Positions 1 through 6,228 of a stretch of 10,009 bases of DNA are shown here, piece by piece; within the stretch, counting starts at the first letter, position 1, and each line of letters starts with the position of its first letter. The notes under the pieces are model-generated. The model was not told where the DNA came from. It saw only the letters and a list, made by a program, of their open reading frames with translations, and searched no databases. Position numbers and translations under genes: made by a program. The stretch comes from JAENVT01 sp043758005 (GTDB taxonomy: Bacteria > Actinomycetota > Acidimicrobiia > Acidimicrobiales > Ilumatobacteraceae). The stretch lies in assembly GCA_043758005.1 (NCBI GenBank), contig JAYVOI010000208.1, forward strand, positions 1 through 10,009. The letters run 5' to 3'.

Positions 1-1
1 C

Positions 2-541
2 AAGCCGGCCGATCTCACCGAAGAGAACCTGCAGAGCCGCGTGCGCGGCACGACGTTGATGGCGTTGTCGAACAAGTTCGGGTGGATGGTGTTGACCACC
101 GGGAACAAGAGCGAGTTGGCCGTTGGCTACTTCACGTTGTACGGCGACTCGGTCGGTGGGTACGGCGTGATCAAAGATGTGTTGAAGACCCGCGTCTATG
201 ACCTGTGCCGGTACTACAACGAGCGCGCCGGGCGCGAGGTCATCGGCGAGAGCGTGATCACCAAGCCGCCTTCCGCCGAACTGCGGCCCGATCAGCGTGA
301 CGATCAGAGCCTGCCGGCCTACGAGGTGCTCGACCCGATCCTCGAGCTCTATGTGGAGGAAGACCGCACCGCCTCGGAGATCATCGAGCTCGGCCATGAC
401 GAGGCGTTGGTCCGTCGCATCACTCGCCTGGTCGATGTGATGGAGTACAAGCGCCGCCAGTGCCCGCCCGGTGTGCGCGTCAGTGTGAAGGCGTTCGGCA
501 AGGATCGCCGCCTGCCGATCACCAACGCATATCGCGGCTGA
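2..541 (+). CDS. nadE: Glutamine-dependent NAD+ synthase, C-terminal part (5' end outside window)
   Basis: This is the last 179 codons of NAD+ synthase, which amidates deamido-NAD+ to NAD+ using ATP and, in this long form, glutamine-derived ammonia. The visible part belongs to the synthetase domain. It carries the family stretch LQSRVRGTTLMALSNK near its start, then TTGNKSE and GYFTLYGDSVGG, which shape the deamido-NAD/ATP pocket, and it ends in the usual PITNAYR tail before TGA. The reading frame is open from base 2, so the start and the N-terminal nitrilase-type glutaminase domain must lie upstream; the glutaminase domain is inferred from the family, not seen. A GTG at 41 lies inside conserved family sequence and is not a start. 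The gene is convergent with the MFS transporter gene, and GC-rich hairpins begin about 20 bases after the stop. The enzyme identification is secure. Confidence 0.93.
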   Translation, partial: KPADLTEENLQSRVRGTTLMALSNKFGWMVLTTGNKSELAVGYFTLYGDSVGGYGVIKDVLKTRVYDLCRYYNERAGREVIGESVITKPPSAELRPDQRDDQSLPAYEVLDPILELYVEEDRTASEIIELGHDEALVRRITRLVDVMEYKRRQCPPGVRVSVKAFGKDRRLPITNAYRG

Positions 542-563
542 GGCCCAGCCCGGTGTTTGTCAG

Positions 564-627
564 CCGGCGCCCCGCACGGGGGGGCCGGAGCCGCCAAACG
601 CAGTGCGCGGCGCACGCAGCGCACTGC
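564..627 (+). terminator. Two GC-rich hairpins after nadE, possible terminator
   Basis: The first hairpin pairs 564-573 with 579-588: 9 of 10 positions pair, with one G-G mismatch and a 5-base loop. The second pairs 600-608 with 619-627: 9 perfect pairs and a 10-base loop. Both lie within 90 bases of the nadE stop. Neither is followed by a T-run, so this would be a terminator of the U-tract-poor kind often proposed in GC-rich actinobacteria. Function is inferred from structure and position only. Confidence 0.35.
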
Positions 628-637
628 CGCGACCGCT

Positions 638-666
638 CCCCTCGTGAATCGTCAGTGACGAAACCC
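638..666 (-). repeat. Palindromic repeat, copy 1 (inverted)
   Basis: This is an inverted, slightly diverged copy of the repeat at 679-710. Bases 638-666 can pair with 683-711 around a 16-base loop (667-682): 26 Watson-Crick pairs, one T-G wobble (645/704) and two mismatches (644/705 and 654/695). Together the two copies make a hairpin of about 74 bases midway between convergent nadE and the MFS gene, where it could also stop transcription from both sides. No open frame or transposase is associated with it. Confidence 0.7.
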
Positions 667-678
667 GCCCTCGCGCCC

Positions 679-710
679 TGTCGGGTTTCGTCACGGACGA
701 TTCGGGAGGG
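679..710 (+). repeat. Palindromic repeat, copy 2
   Basis: This 32-base copy is identical, base for base, to 732-763, and its core contains TTTCGTCACGGACGATTCG. It also forms the right arm of the hairpin with copy 1. Exact identity over 32 bases, against the diverged inverted copy, suggests recent duplication or gene conversion of a REP- or MITE-like intergenic element. Confidence 0.8.
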
Positions 711-731
711 GTGGGGGCGGGGAGGTGGCGG

Positions 732-763
732 TGTCGGGTTTCGTCACGGACGATTCGGGAGGG
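732..763 (+). repeat. Palindromic repeat, copy 3, overlapping the MFS gene end
   Basis: This is an exact direct repeat of 679-710 at an offset of 53 bases. It overlaps the 3' end of the minus-strand MFS gene, so the last five codons (residues L391-P395) and the TGA stop at 744-746 are written in repeat sequence. Bases 711-731 between copies 2 and 3 are a G-rich spacer. Confidence 0.8.
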
Positions 764-1931
764 CTCGGGGCGCGGAGATGACGATCGTGGCGACGGCAAT
801 GGTCGACAGAATGGCGGTCATCGTCGCCGGCCAACCGATGCCGTGGCTGGAGTAGAGCCGTGTCGCCGGCACCGACATCATGGCTCGCCCGATCGTGTCG
901 ACACCGACCAACAATCCCAGCCCACGCGCCGGCGAGCCTGGCACCAGCGTCGCCCCGAGGGAGATGGCGCTGACGACCGAGAACTCGAAGCCGAGCACCA
1001 CGACGGCCAGCAGGAAGACACCGAGGACCAGATGGTGATGCAGCACGACCAGCCCGGCGCTGGCCGGAATCATCAGGCATGCTCCGAAGGCGACCGACCG
1101 GCGCTTGCCCCACGCATCGGTGAAACGAGCAACGAACAACGTGGCCGTCAGTTCGCCGGCGCCGAGCACGAAGGTGACGGCTGACAGGCCCGCCGGGGTC
1201 AGCCCGAACTCATCCTCCAGCCAACTGCCGAAGGTGACGACCAGCGAATGACTGGCAGCGGTGAGGGCGAATCCGGACAGCAACACCAGCCAGCCGCGCG
1301 AGATGAGCCGACCGGCGACTCGGACCGCGGCAGCAGTCCGATGCTCGACGGTCTGTGTCTCGATCCGACCGACCACCACGATCGCCATCGCGATCATCGC
1401 CGCCGCGCCGCTGAGATACCCGACGCGCCAGTTCGTCGCGGCGGTGATGAGGCCCATCGTGGTGACCCCGATCAGCAGCCCGAAGGCCCACGACACCTCG
1501 ATCAGGCCGATCACCCGACCGCGGCGCTCGTACGGCACGTGGTGGGCGATCCAGGTGCCGATGCCGAGATAGAACGTCGTGTTCCCCTGACCGATCAGCA
1601 CCAGAGCGACCGCCAGCATGGCCACGCCCTGGCTGGCCGCCGCCAGGCATGTCCCGACGATTCCCGCGCCGAGGCCGACGGCGACCGCTCGCCGCGCGCC
1701 GAGCCGATCGACGACGTGCCCGATCACGGGCGACGCCAGGCCGAACAGTTCGGAAACAGCGATCGCCACACCGATGTCGGCCAACCTCACGTCGAGGCCG
1801 CGGGCGATCGTGGCGATGAACGGCCCGACGAAGCGGTAGCACGCGTTGGATGTCAATCGGGCCCCGGCAAAGGCCGTCAGGTTGCCTCGCACCTCCGGCG
1901 CATACGAGTCATCCAACGCACGGCCGAGCAC
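744..1931 (-). CDS. Major facilitator superfamily transporter (putative efflux)
   Basis: This 395-residue membrane protein has the length and hydrophobic pattern of a 12-helix MFS carrier, which moves small solutes across the cytoplasmic membrane using an ion gradient. The loop 2-3 motif A is seen as GHVVDRLGARR (residues 71-81), and a half-repeat version, ARFTDAWGKRR (268-278), opens the second six-helix half. A hydrophilic linker at about residues 189-212 separates the halves. The substrate cannot be read from the sequence; proteins of this type are usually annotated as drug or metabolite exporters. The GTG start at 1931 lies 8 bases after a TAGCGT hexamer with no Shine-Dalgarno, which fits a leaderless message. 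The C-terminal tail (LPNRP and stop) comes from the repeat at 732-763. The gene is divergent from lysC, and any link to amino-acid export is speculation. Confidence 0.85.
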   Translation of the reverse strand: MLGRALDDSYAPEVRGNLTAFAGARLTSNACYRFVGPFIATIARGLDVRLADIGVAIAVSELFGLASPVIGHVVDRLGARRAVAVGLGAGIVGTCLAAASQGVAMLAVALVLIGQGNTTFYLGIGTWIAHHVPYERRGRVIGLIEVSWAFGLLIGVTTMGLITAATNWRVGYLSGAAAMIAMAIVVVGRIETQTVEHRTAAAVRVAGRLISRGWLVLLSGFALTAASHSLVVTFGSWLEDEFGLTPAGLSAVTFVLGAGELTATLFVARFTDAWGKRRSVAFGACLMIPASAGLVVLHHHLVLGVFLLAVVVLGFEFSVVSAISLGATLVPGSPARGLGLLVGVDTIGRAMMSVPATRLYSSHGIGWPATMTAILSTIAVATIVISAPRALPNRP

Positions 1932-1939
1932 GACGTTCG

Positions 1940-1945
1940 ACGCTA
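1940..1945 (-). promoter_or_regulatory. Candidate -10 element (TAGCGT) of the MFS gene
   Basis: On the minus strand TAGCGT is followed by 8 bases and then the GTG at 1931. This fits a TANNNT -10 element driving a leaderless transcript that begins at or next to the start codon. No Shine-Dalgarno is present. No -35 consensus is apparent; its expected place would overlap the lysC start codon. Confidence 0.5.
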
Positions 1946-1951
1946 ACTCGC

Positions 1952-1957
1952 TAGCCT
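1952..1957 (+). promoter_or_regulatory. Candidate -10 element (TAGCCT) of lysC
   Basis: TAGCCT is followed by 9 bases and the GTG at 1967. The alternative GTG at 1958 would touch the hexamer directly, which favours 1967 as the start. The hexamer is identical to the one before asd, and both continue with one base and TGG. It lies only 6 bases from the divergent -10 candidate at 1940-1945. Confidence 0.5.
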
Positions 1958-1966
1958 GTGGAACCC

Positions 1967-3217
1967 GTGGCCCTGATCGTGCAGAAATACGGCGGCACCT
2001 CCGTCGCCGACCCAGACCGCATGCGTGCCGTCGCCGAGAACGTGGCCTTCACCCGACGCCACGGTCACGACGTCATCGTCGTGCCGAGCGCCATGGGGAA
2101 GACCACCGACAACCTCATCAAGCTGGCCAACGACGTGTCAGGCACGCAACCGGGCCGCGAGATGGACATGTTGATCACGACGGGCGAGCGCATCTCGATG
2201 GCACTGCTGTGCATGGCGCTGGCCGACCTCGGCATCGAGGCGGTCAGCTTCACCGGCAGCCAGGCCGGGATCATCACCGACTCGGTGCACATGAAGGCGA
2301 AGATCGTCGAGGTCAAAGGGGATCGGGTGCGCGAGGCGCTGGCGGCAGGCAAGGTCTGCGTGGTCGCCGGGTTCCAGGGCATCAGCGTCGAGAAGGAGAT
2401 CACCTCGCTCGGGCGTGGCGGAAGCGATACGACTGCGGTGGCGTTGGCGGCCTCGCTGGGCGCCGACAGCTGCGAGATCTACACCGATGTCACGGGTGTG
2501 TTCTCCGCCGACCCGCGCATCGTGCCGCAGGCCCGCAAGCTGGCGCACGTCAACTTCGAGGAGATGCTCGAGATGGCCGGCGCGGGCAGCAAGGTGCTGG
2601 CCCTGCGCAGTGTCGAGTTCGCCCGCAACCACAACGTCCCCATTCACGTCCGCTCAGCCTTCACGTGGGAGCCGGGCACCTGGGTCACCGATCAGGAGCC
2701 AAGCATGGAAGAGCCAATCATCTCCGGTGTCGTCACCGACACCAGCGAGTCCCGGGTGACGATCGTCGACGTTCCAGACCGCCCGGGGATCTCGGCGACG
2801 TTGTTCGAACCGCTCGCCGCGGCCAACGTCAACGTCGACATGATCGTGCAGAACACCTCGCACAACGGCGCGACCGACATCAGCTTCACCGTACCGAAGG
2901 CCGACATGGTCGGGGTCGAGTCGATCGTCAGTCGCGTCGCCGCCGAGGTCGGTGCACGAGGGGTCGATCACGACGCCGACATCGCCAAGATCAGCCTGGT
3001 CGGCGCCGGCATGAAGACCAGCCCGGGCATTGCCGCCAAGATGTTCCGCACCCTGGCCGACGAGTCGGTCAACATCTTGATGATCTCGACGTCGACCATC
3101 CGCATCAGTGTGGTCATCGCTGCAGTGGATCTCGAGCGTGCGGCACGGGCGTTGCACACTGCGTTCGGCCTCGACTCCGGTCAGGCGTACTCAGCGCCGC
3201 TACCGGAGCGGAAGTAA
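1967..3217 (+). CDS. lysC: Aspartokinase (aspartate kinase), alpha subunit
   Basis: This enzyme phosphorylates aspartate with ATP to give 4-phospho-L-aspartate, the first step to lysine, diaminopimelate, threonine and methionine. The 416-residue protein opens with MALIVQKYGGTSV, the canonical N-terminus. The kinase domain runs to about residue 240 and shows KYGGTS, TTGERIS, FTGSQAG and the nucleotide-site stretch GRGGSDTTA. Two ACT regulatory domains follow, from about residues 261 and 340, with STSTIRISVVI near the end. Length and architecture match Corynebacterium LysC (421 residues), which is inhibited jointly by lysine and threonine; the same control is inferred here. I chose GTG 1967 over GTG 1958 (three residues longer) because of the conserved N-terminus and the 9-base spacing from TAGCCT. 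An internal start at 2705 probably yields a beta subunit. A methyltransferase gene follows after 10 bases. Confidence 0.95.
   Translation: MALIVQKYGGTSVADPDRMRAVAENVAFTRRHGHDVIVVPSAMGKTTDNLIKLANDVSGTQPGREMDMLITTGERISMALLCMALADLGIEAVSFTGSQAGIITDSVHMKAKIVEVKGDRVREALAAGKVCVVAGFQGISVEKEITSLGRGGSDTTAVALAASLGADSCEIYTDVTGVFSADPRIVPQARKLAHVNFEEMLEMAGAGSKVLALRSVEFARNHNVPIHVRSAFTWEPGTWVTDQEPSMEEPIISGVVTDTSESRVTIVDVPDRPGISATLFEPLAAANVNVDMIVQNTSHNGATDISFTVPKADMVGVESIVSRVAAEVGARGVDHDADIAKISLVGAGMKTSPGIAAKMFRTLADESVNILMISTSTIRISVVIAAVDLERAARALHTAFGLDSGQAYSAPLPERK
2705..3217 (+). CDS. lysC: Aspartokinase beta subunit from an internal in-frame start
   Basis: Within lysC an ATG at 2705 is in frame and has an AGGAG at 2694-2698, six bases upstream, which is good Shine-Dalgarno spacing. 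The product of 170 residues would start MEEPIISGV and consist only of the two ACT domains. Corynebacterium glutamicum and Bacillus subtilis are known to make such a beta subunit from an internal lysC start, forming alpha2beta2 enzyme; the C. glutamicum one is of nearly the same length. The beta start here falls at the equivalent position between kinase and ACT domains. The start signal is seen directly; that it is used is inferred. Confidence 0.6.
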   Translation: MEEPIISGVVTDTSESRVTIVDVPDRPGISATLFEPLAAANVNVDMIVQNTSHNGATDISFTVPKADMVGVESIVSRVAAEVGARGVDHDADIAKISLVGAGMKTSPGIAAKMFRTLADESVNILMISTSTIRISVVIAAVDLERAARALHTAFGLDSGQAYSAPLPERK

Positions 3218-3227
3218 CACCCGCCCC

Positions 3228-4049
3228 ATGCGACGCAATCACGTGCCGTGGAAGGCAGCCGGCACCAAGAGCGAGCAGAAGCGTTCTGCCGACGAGGTCG
3301 TGCGCGAGACCGGTTGGGTGTTCAACAACCAGACCGGTCGTGATCTCAACCTCGCCGAGTTCGTCGAGACGGGCAATCACGAGACCCTGGCGTATTTGAC
3401 GGCGTTCGGGCTGGGCAACGATCCGCTGGCGTCACAGTCGTTGGTCGAGATCGGTTCGGGGATCGGGCGGATGACGGCCAGCTTCACTCGCATGTTTGCT
3501 CGGGTTGTCGCCTGCGACCTCGACGCCGCGTTCCTGGAACGGTGTCGCGAGACCGTTGCGCAGTTCGGCCGTCCCGAGCGGCTGCAGACCAGCCCGGTCG
3601 CCGACGGCCGCACCATCGATCTGCCCGATGCCACCGCCGACATGGCCTTCAGCTACATCACGTTCCAGCACTGCCATCACGACGATGCCCTGTGGTTGAC
3701 CGGCGAGGCGGTGCGGGTCGTGCGCCCCGGTGGGCACGTGGTGCTGAACTACCGCACCTGGACTGCCAGCGATGCCGTGCTGTGGCCGGCCGGAAAGGTC
3801 GTGCGTGGTCTGTGGCGAGTTCCCAAGCTCGGCCCGGCCATCTCCCGGCACCGTTCGCTGGCTCGCCTGGGCTGGCAGGCCAACCGTCTGTCGCCGACGG
3901 AGGTGATGACCTCGGTTGGCCAGCGGTTGAGCGACGTCAAACTGGTGCGCTCCCCGAAGCGACGCGGCTTCGCGATCGCCGGCACCACCGACGAGACCTT
4001 CGAAGGCGTCAATCGCAGCCACTGGTGGCTGGTCGGCACCGTTCGCTGA
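3228..4049 (+). CDS. Class I SAM-dependent methyltransferase, substrate unknown
   Basis: This 273-residue soluble protein has a Rossmann-type methyltransferase core in its middle third. Motif I is VEIGSGIG (residues 73-80), the acidic residue at the end of strand 2 is D97 in ACDLD, and a post-strand-4 segment is FSYITFQHCHH (141-151). RVVRPGGHVVLN (163-174) is the usual methyltransferase type-11 strand-5 region. The N-terminal 60 residues are charged and the C-terminal 90 residues are basic with several tryptophans; neither part suggests a substrate. The ATG lies 10 bases after the lysC stop, with no Shine-Dalgarno. The lysC stop region reads TAACAC and ends 7 bases before the ATG, an imperfect match to the leaderless pattern of neighbouring genes. 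Position suggests co-transcription with lysC, but a role in the aspartate pathway is not implied. Confidence 0.85.
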   Translation: MRRNHVPWKAAGTKSEQKRSADEVVRETGWVFNNQTGRDLNLAEFVETGNHETLAYLTAFGLGNDPLASQSLVEIGSGIGRMTASFTRMFARVVACDLDAAFLERCRETVAQFGRPERLQTSPVADGRTIDLPDATADMAFSYITFQHCHHDDALWLTGEAVRVVRPGGHVVLNYRTWTASDAVLWPAGKVVRGLWRVPKLGPAISRHRSLARLGWQANRLSPTEVMTSVGQRLSDVKLVRSPKRRGFAIAGTTDETFEGVNRSHWWLVGTVR

Positions 4050-4089
4050 GCCCGCGGGAAATTCTCGATCGCCGGACCTGACCTGGCGT

Positions 4090-4095
4090 TAGCCT
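4090..4095 (+). promoter_or_regulatory. Candidate -10 element (TAGCCT) of asd
   Basis: TAGCCT lies 7 bases before the asd ATG, in the 53-base gap after the methyltransferase. There is no Shine-Dalgarno, so a leaderless asd transcript is likely. The hexamer is the same as that of lysC, suggesting asd has its own promoter even if the upstream message reads through. Confidence 0.5.
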
Positions 4096-4102
4096 TTGGG
4101 CC

Positions 4103-5122
4103 ATGAAAATTGGTGTCGTCGGTGCGACCGGCCAGGTGGGCGCGGCAATGCGTCAGATCCTCGCGGAGCGCAACTTTCCTGTCTCAGAGATCCGCTACTT
4201 CGCCTCGTCGCGATCCGCCGGGACCACCCTCGATTGGAAGGGTTCGCCGATCACCGTCGAAGACGCCGCGACCGCGGACCCGTCGGGTCTCGACATCGCC
4301 TTGTTCTCGTCCGGTGCAGCGTCGTCGCGCGAGTTGGCACCCAAGTTCGCCGCCGCCGGTGTGATCGTGATCGACAACTCGTCGGCGTGGCGCATGGATC
4401 CCGACGTGCCGCTGATCGTCAGCGAAGTCAACCCGGGCGAGATCGCCAACGCCCGCAAGGGCATCATCGCCAACCCCAACTGCACCACGATGGCCGCGAT
4501 GCCGGTACTGAAGCCGCTGCACGACGAGGCCGGTCTCGTTCGCCTGATCACGTCCACCTATCAAGCCGTCAGCGGTGGCGGTCTGGCCGGCGTCGACGAG
4601 CTCGACAAGCAGGCCCGCGAAGTGGTCGACCGGGCGCGTGAGTTCACCCACGACGGTTCCGCGGTGGCCTTCCCCACTCCTACCAAGTTCGTCAAGCCGA
4701 TCGCCTTCAACGTCTTGCCGTACGCCGGCAAGTACGTCGACGACGATTCGCTGGAGACCGATGAGGAGCAGAAGCTTCGCAACGAGAGCCGCAAGATCCT
4801 CGACATCGCCGACCTTCGCATCAGTGGCACCTGCGTGCGGGTGCCGGTGTTCACTGGCCACTCGCTGAGCATCAACGCCGAGTTCGAACGGCCCATCAGC
4901 GTTGCACGAGCCATCGAGGTGCTCGGCGCCGCGCCGGGCGTCGTGCTCAGCGACGTCCCGACCCCGCTCGAGGCAGCTGGGCAGGATCCGTGCTACGTCG
5001 GCCGCATCCGCCAGGACTCGACGGTCGATGGTGGGCGTGGCCTGGTGTTGTTCGTCAGCAACGACAACCTCCGCAAAGGTGCGGCTCTCAACGCCGTCCA
5101 GATCGCCGAGCTGTACCTCTAA
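4103..5122 (+). CDS. asd: Aspartate-semialdehyde dehydrogenase
   Basis: This cytoplasmic enzyme reduces 4-phospho-aspartate with NADPH to aspartate 4-semialdehyde, the step after LysC and the branch compound for lysine/diaminopimelate and threonine/methionine. The 339 residues are full length for the family. The NADP-binding loop GATGQVG is at residues 7-13, the catalytic cysteine is C127 in NPNCTT, and the substrate-binding and acid-base residues are R246 and H253 in RVPVFTGHS. SGGGLAG follows at about residues 157-163. ATG 4103 gives the canonical start MKIGVVGATG. The gene is in the same direction as lysC, separated from it by the methyltransferase gene, and is closed downstream by a hairpin. 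All key residues are present and the identification is firm. Confidence 0.96.
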   Translation: MKIGVVGATGQVGAAMRQILAERNFPVSEIRYFASSRSAGTTLDWKGSPITVEDAATADPSGLDIALFSSGAASSRELAPKFAAAGVIVIDNSSAWRMDPDVPLIVSEVNPGEIANARKGIIANPNCTTMAAMPVLKPLHDEAGLVRLITSTYQAVSGGGLAGVDELDKQAREVVDRAREFTHDGSAVAFPTPTKFVKPIAFNVLPYAGKYVDDDSLETDEEQKLRNESRKILDIADLRISGTCVRVPVFTGHSLSINAEFERPISVARAIEVLGAAPGVVLSDVPTPLEAAGQDPCYVGRIRQDSTVDGGRGLVLFVSNDNLRKGAALNAVQIAELYL

Positions 5123-5127
5123 CCCGA

Positions 5128-5170
5128 GTGGAGTGTCTCGAGGCACCCAGGTGGGCGCCAAACACTCCAC
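5128..5170. terminator. Hairpin between convergent asd and the MazG-like gene
   Basis: Bases 5128-5136 pair perfectly with 5162-5170 (GTGGAGTGT against ACACTCCAC). The 25-base loop has some further GC pairing possible. It fills the 52-base gap between the asd stop (5122) and the MazG-like stop (5175), so it can serve transcripts from both sides. There is no T-run. Confidence 0.55.
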
Positions 5171-5174
5171 AGGG

Positions 5175-5456
5175 TCAGGGACAGGTGCAGGGGATCGAGG
5201 CGCAGCGCGGGCAGCCGTCGGCGTACCGCTCTGCCGCCTCGTCGAGATCGACGCCGACTTGGTTGGCCAGCGACGTCAGCCAGGCCAGTACGTCGGCAAA
5301 CTCGTGCACCTGCTGCTCGTGCGTGCCCTTGCGAACCGCCTGCGCCAGTTCGCCGACCTCCTCGGCCAGCCACGCAACCGAGCTCGGTACGCCGCGCGCC
5401 CGGTCCCGCTCGCCAAAGGTCGCGTCGATCAACCGCTGGAATGCATCGAGGTCCAC
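5175..5456 (-). CDS. MazG-like nucleotide pyrophosphohydrolase
   Basis: This 93-residue all-alpha protein is of the MazG/dUTPase-like superfamily, which splits nucleoside triphosphates to monophosphate and pyrophosphate, often clearing abnormal nucleotides. The metal-binding motif is visible as EEVGEL (residues 32-37) followed by EFADVLAW (67-74), giving the ExxE and ExxD carboxylates expected for magnesium. The protein is short, a single MazG unit. It ends in a cysteine cluster, CPRCASIPCTCP (82-93), with four cysteines that could hold a zinc ion. The GTG start at 5456 lies 8 bases after TAGGGT on the minus strand, fitting a leaderless message. The DoxX-like gene ends 46 bases upstream on the same strand. 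The precise substrate is unknown. Confidence 0.85.
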   Translation of the reverse strand: MDLDAFQRLIDATFGERDRARGVPSSVAWLAEEVGELAQAVRKGTHEQQVHEFADVLAWLTSLANQVGVDLDEAAERYADGCPRCASIPCTCP

Positions 5457-5464
5457 GCCGGCGC

Positions 5465-5470
5465 ACCCTA
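5465..5470 (-). promoter_or_regulatory. Candidate -10 element (TAGGGT) of the MazG-like gene
   Basis: On the minus strand TAGGGT is followed by 8 bases and the GTG at 5456, with no Shine-Dalgarno. It is the same hexamer as that before the response regulator gene. Confidence 0.5.
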
Positions 5471-5502
5471 GCGGTGGGCGCTACACAGATCCGCTGCAAC
5501 CG

Positions 5503-6228
5503 CTACCCGACCTCGCTGCTGGTCGTTTCCGCAACAGCGTGAACGTTGGTCGGGCGGCGGGACTTCGGCACGTTGTGGCCAACGTGCGGATCGTGGCCGG
5601 CGCCGAGCGCGTGCCGAACCGACTTGCGCTCGGTACGGGGCCACAGATGCTCGGCCAGATCGGGGCGAGTCGCCGGCGCGTTCTTGGCGCGCGGCGGCGC
5701 GTTGGCCGCCAGCCCGAATGCTGCGGCGATCACGAGCACGTTCTTGATGATGTACTGGCCGTCCATGGTCGGCACCAGCACGGCCTGCCACGTCAGCCCC
5801 GGTACCAACACCAGCGGGGCGCAGACCACCGCCATGTGCGTCAGCAGCATCGCCACCGCAACTCGGGTGAACCTGGGGATCAGGCACAGCACGCCGATCA
5901 CGCACTCGAGCACCGCCAAGGTGTTGAACAGCGCGTGGAAGTGCGCCTCGCCGACCGTCTTCGCGGTCAACGCCTTGGCGAGCCCGGTGGCTTCGCTGAC
6001 ACCGAACAGTTTGACGATGCCGAACCAGAAGAAGACGATGAAGAGGGCGCCTCGTGCCACCCACGGATACGCCTTGCGAGCGAACACGATGAGGTCGTGA
6101 TCGAGTTTGTCGACAGCGGCGCCGACATTGAGTCTTCGGTGACCGCGCGTATCTAAGGCGATTGGTGCTGCCGCAGTGTCCTGCCGCAGATCGACAGCGC
6201 CAATCGCCACGCTGTGTATGTGCCTCAT
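5503..6228 (-). CDS. DoxX/DUF417-like integral membrane protein
   Basis: This is a four-helix membrane protein of the DoxX-like superfamily; its biochemical role is not established. Hydrophobic segments lie at about residues 58-76, 98-118, 121-145 and 158-176. FFWFGIVKLFG in helix 1 and DGQYIIKNVLVIAA at helix 4 resemble the FxWFGxLK and GQYxxKN signatures of these proteins. A basic, histidine-containing tail of about 65 residues follows helix 4. The start is uncertain. ATG 6228 gives 241 residues, GTG 6210 would give 235, and GTG 6087 would give 194. Codons 18-34 have unusually A/T-rich third positions, which argues for a shorter gene. However, the segment KLDHDLIVFARK before helix 1 looks conserved in the family and lies upstream of the 6087 start, so I keep the long form. 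No Shine-Dalgarno or TAGNNT element decides it. Confidence 0.7.
   Translation of the reverse strand: MRHIHSVAIGAVDLRQDTAAAPIALDTRGHRRLNVGAAVDKLDHDLIVFARKAYPWVARGALFIVFFWFGIVKLFGVSEATGLAKALTAKTVGEAHFHALFNTLAVLECVIGVLCLIPRFTRVAVAMLLTHMAVVCAPLVLVPGLTWQAVLVPTMDGQYIIKNVLVIAAAFGLAANAPPRAKNAPATRPDLAEHLWPRTERKSVRHALGAGHDPHVGHNVPKSRRPTNVHAVAETTSSEVG

Noticed and set aside
638..763. Possible CRISPR array
   Set aside because: There are only two direct copies and one inverted copy, with 21-base G-rich spacing and no cas genes; the pattern is that of a palindromic intergenic repeat.
1846..3399. 517-codon open frame on the + strand overlapping lysC
   Set aside because: It is out of frame with lysC, rich in Arg/His/Gly low-complexity sequence, and spans the divergent promoter region; it is a GC-bias artefact.
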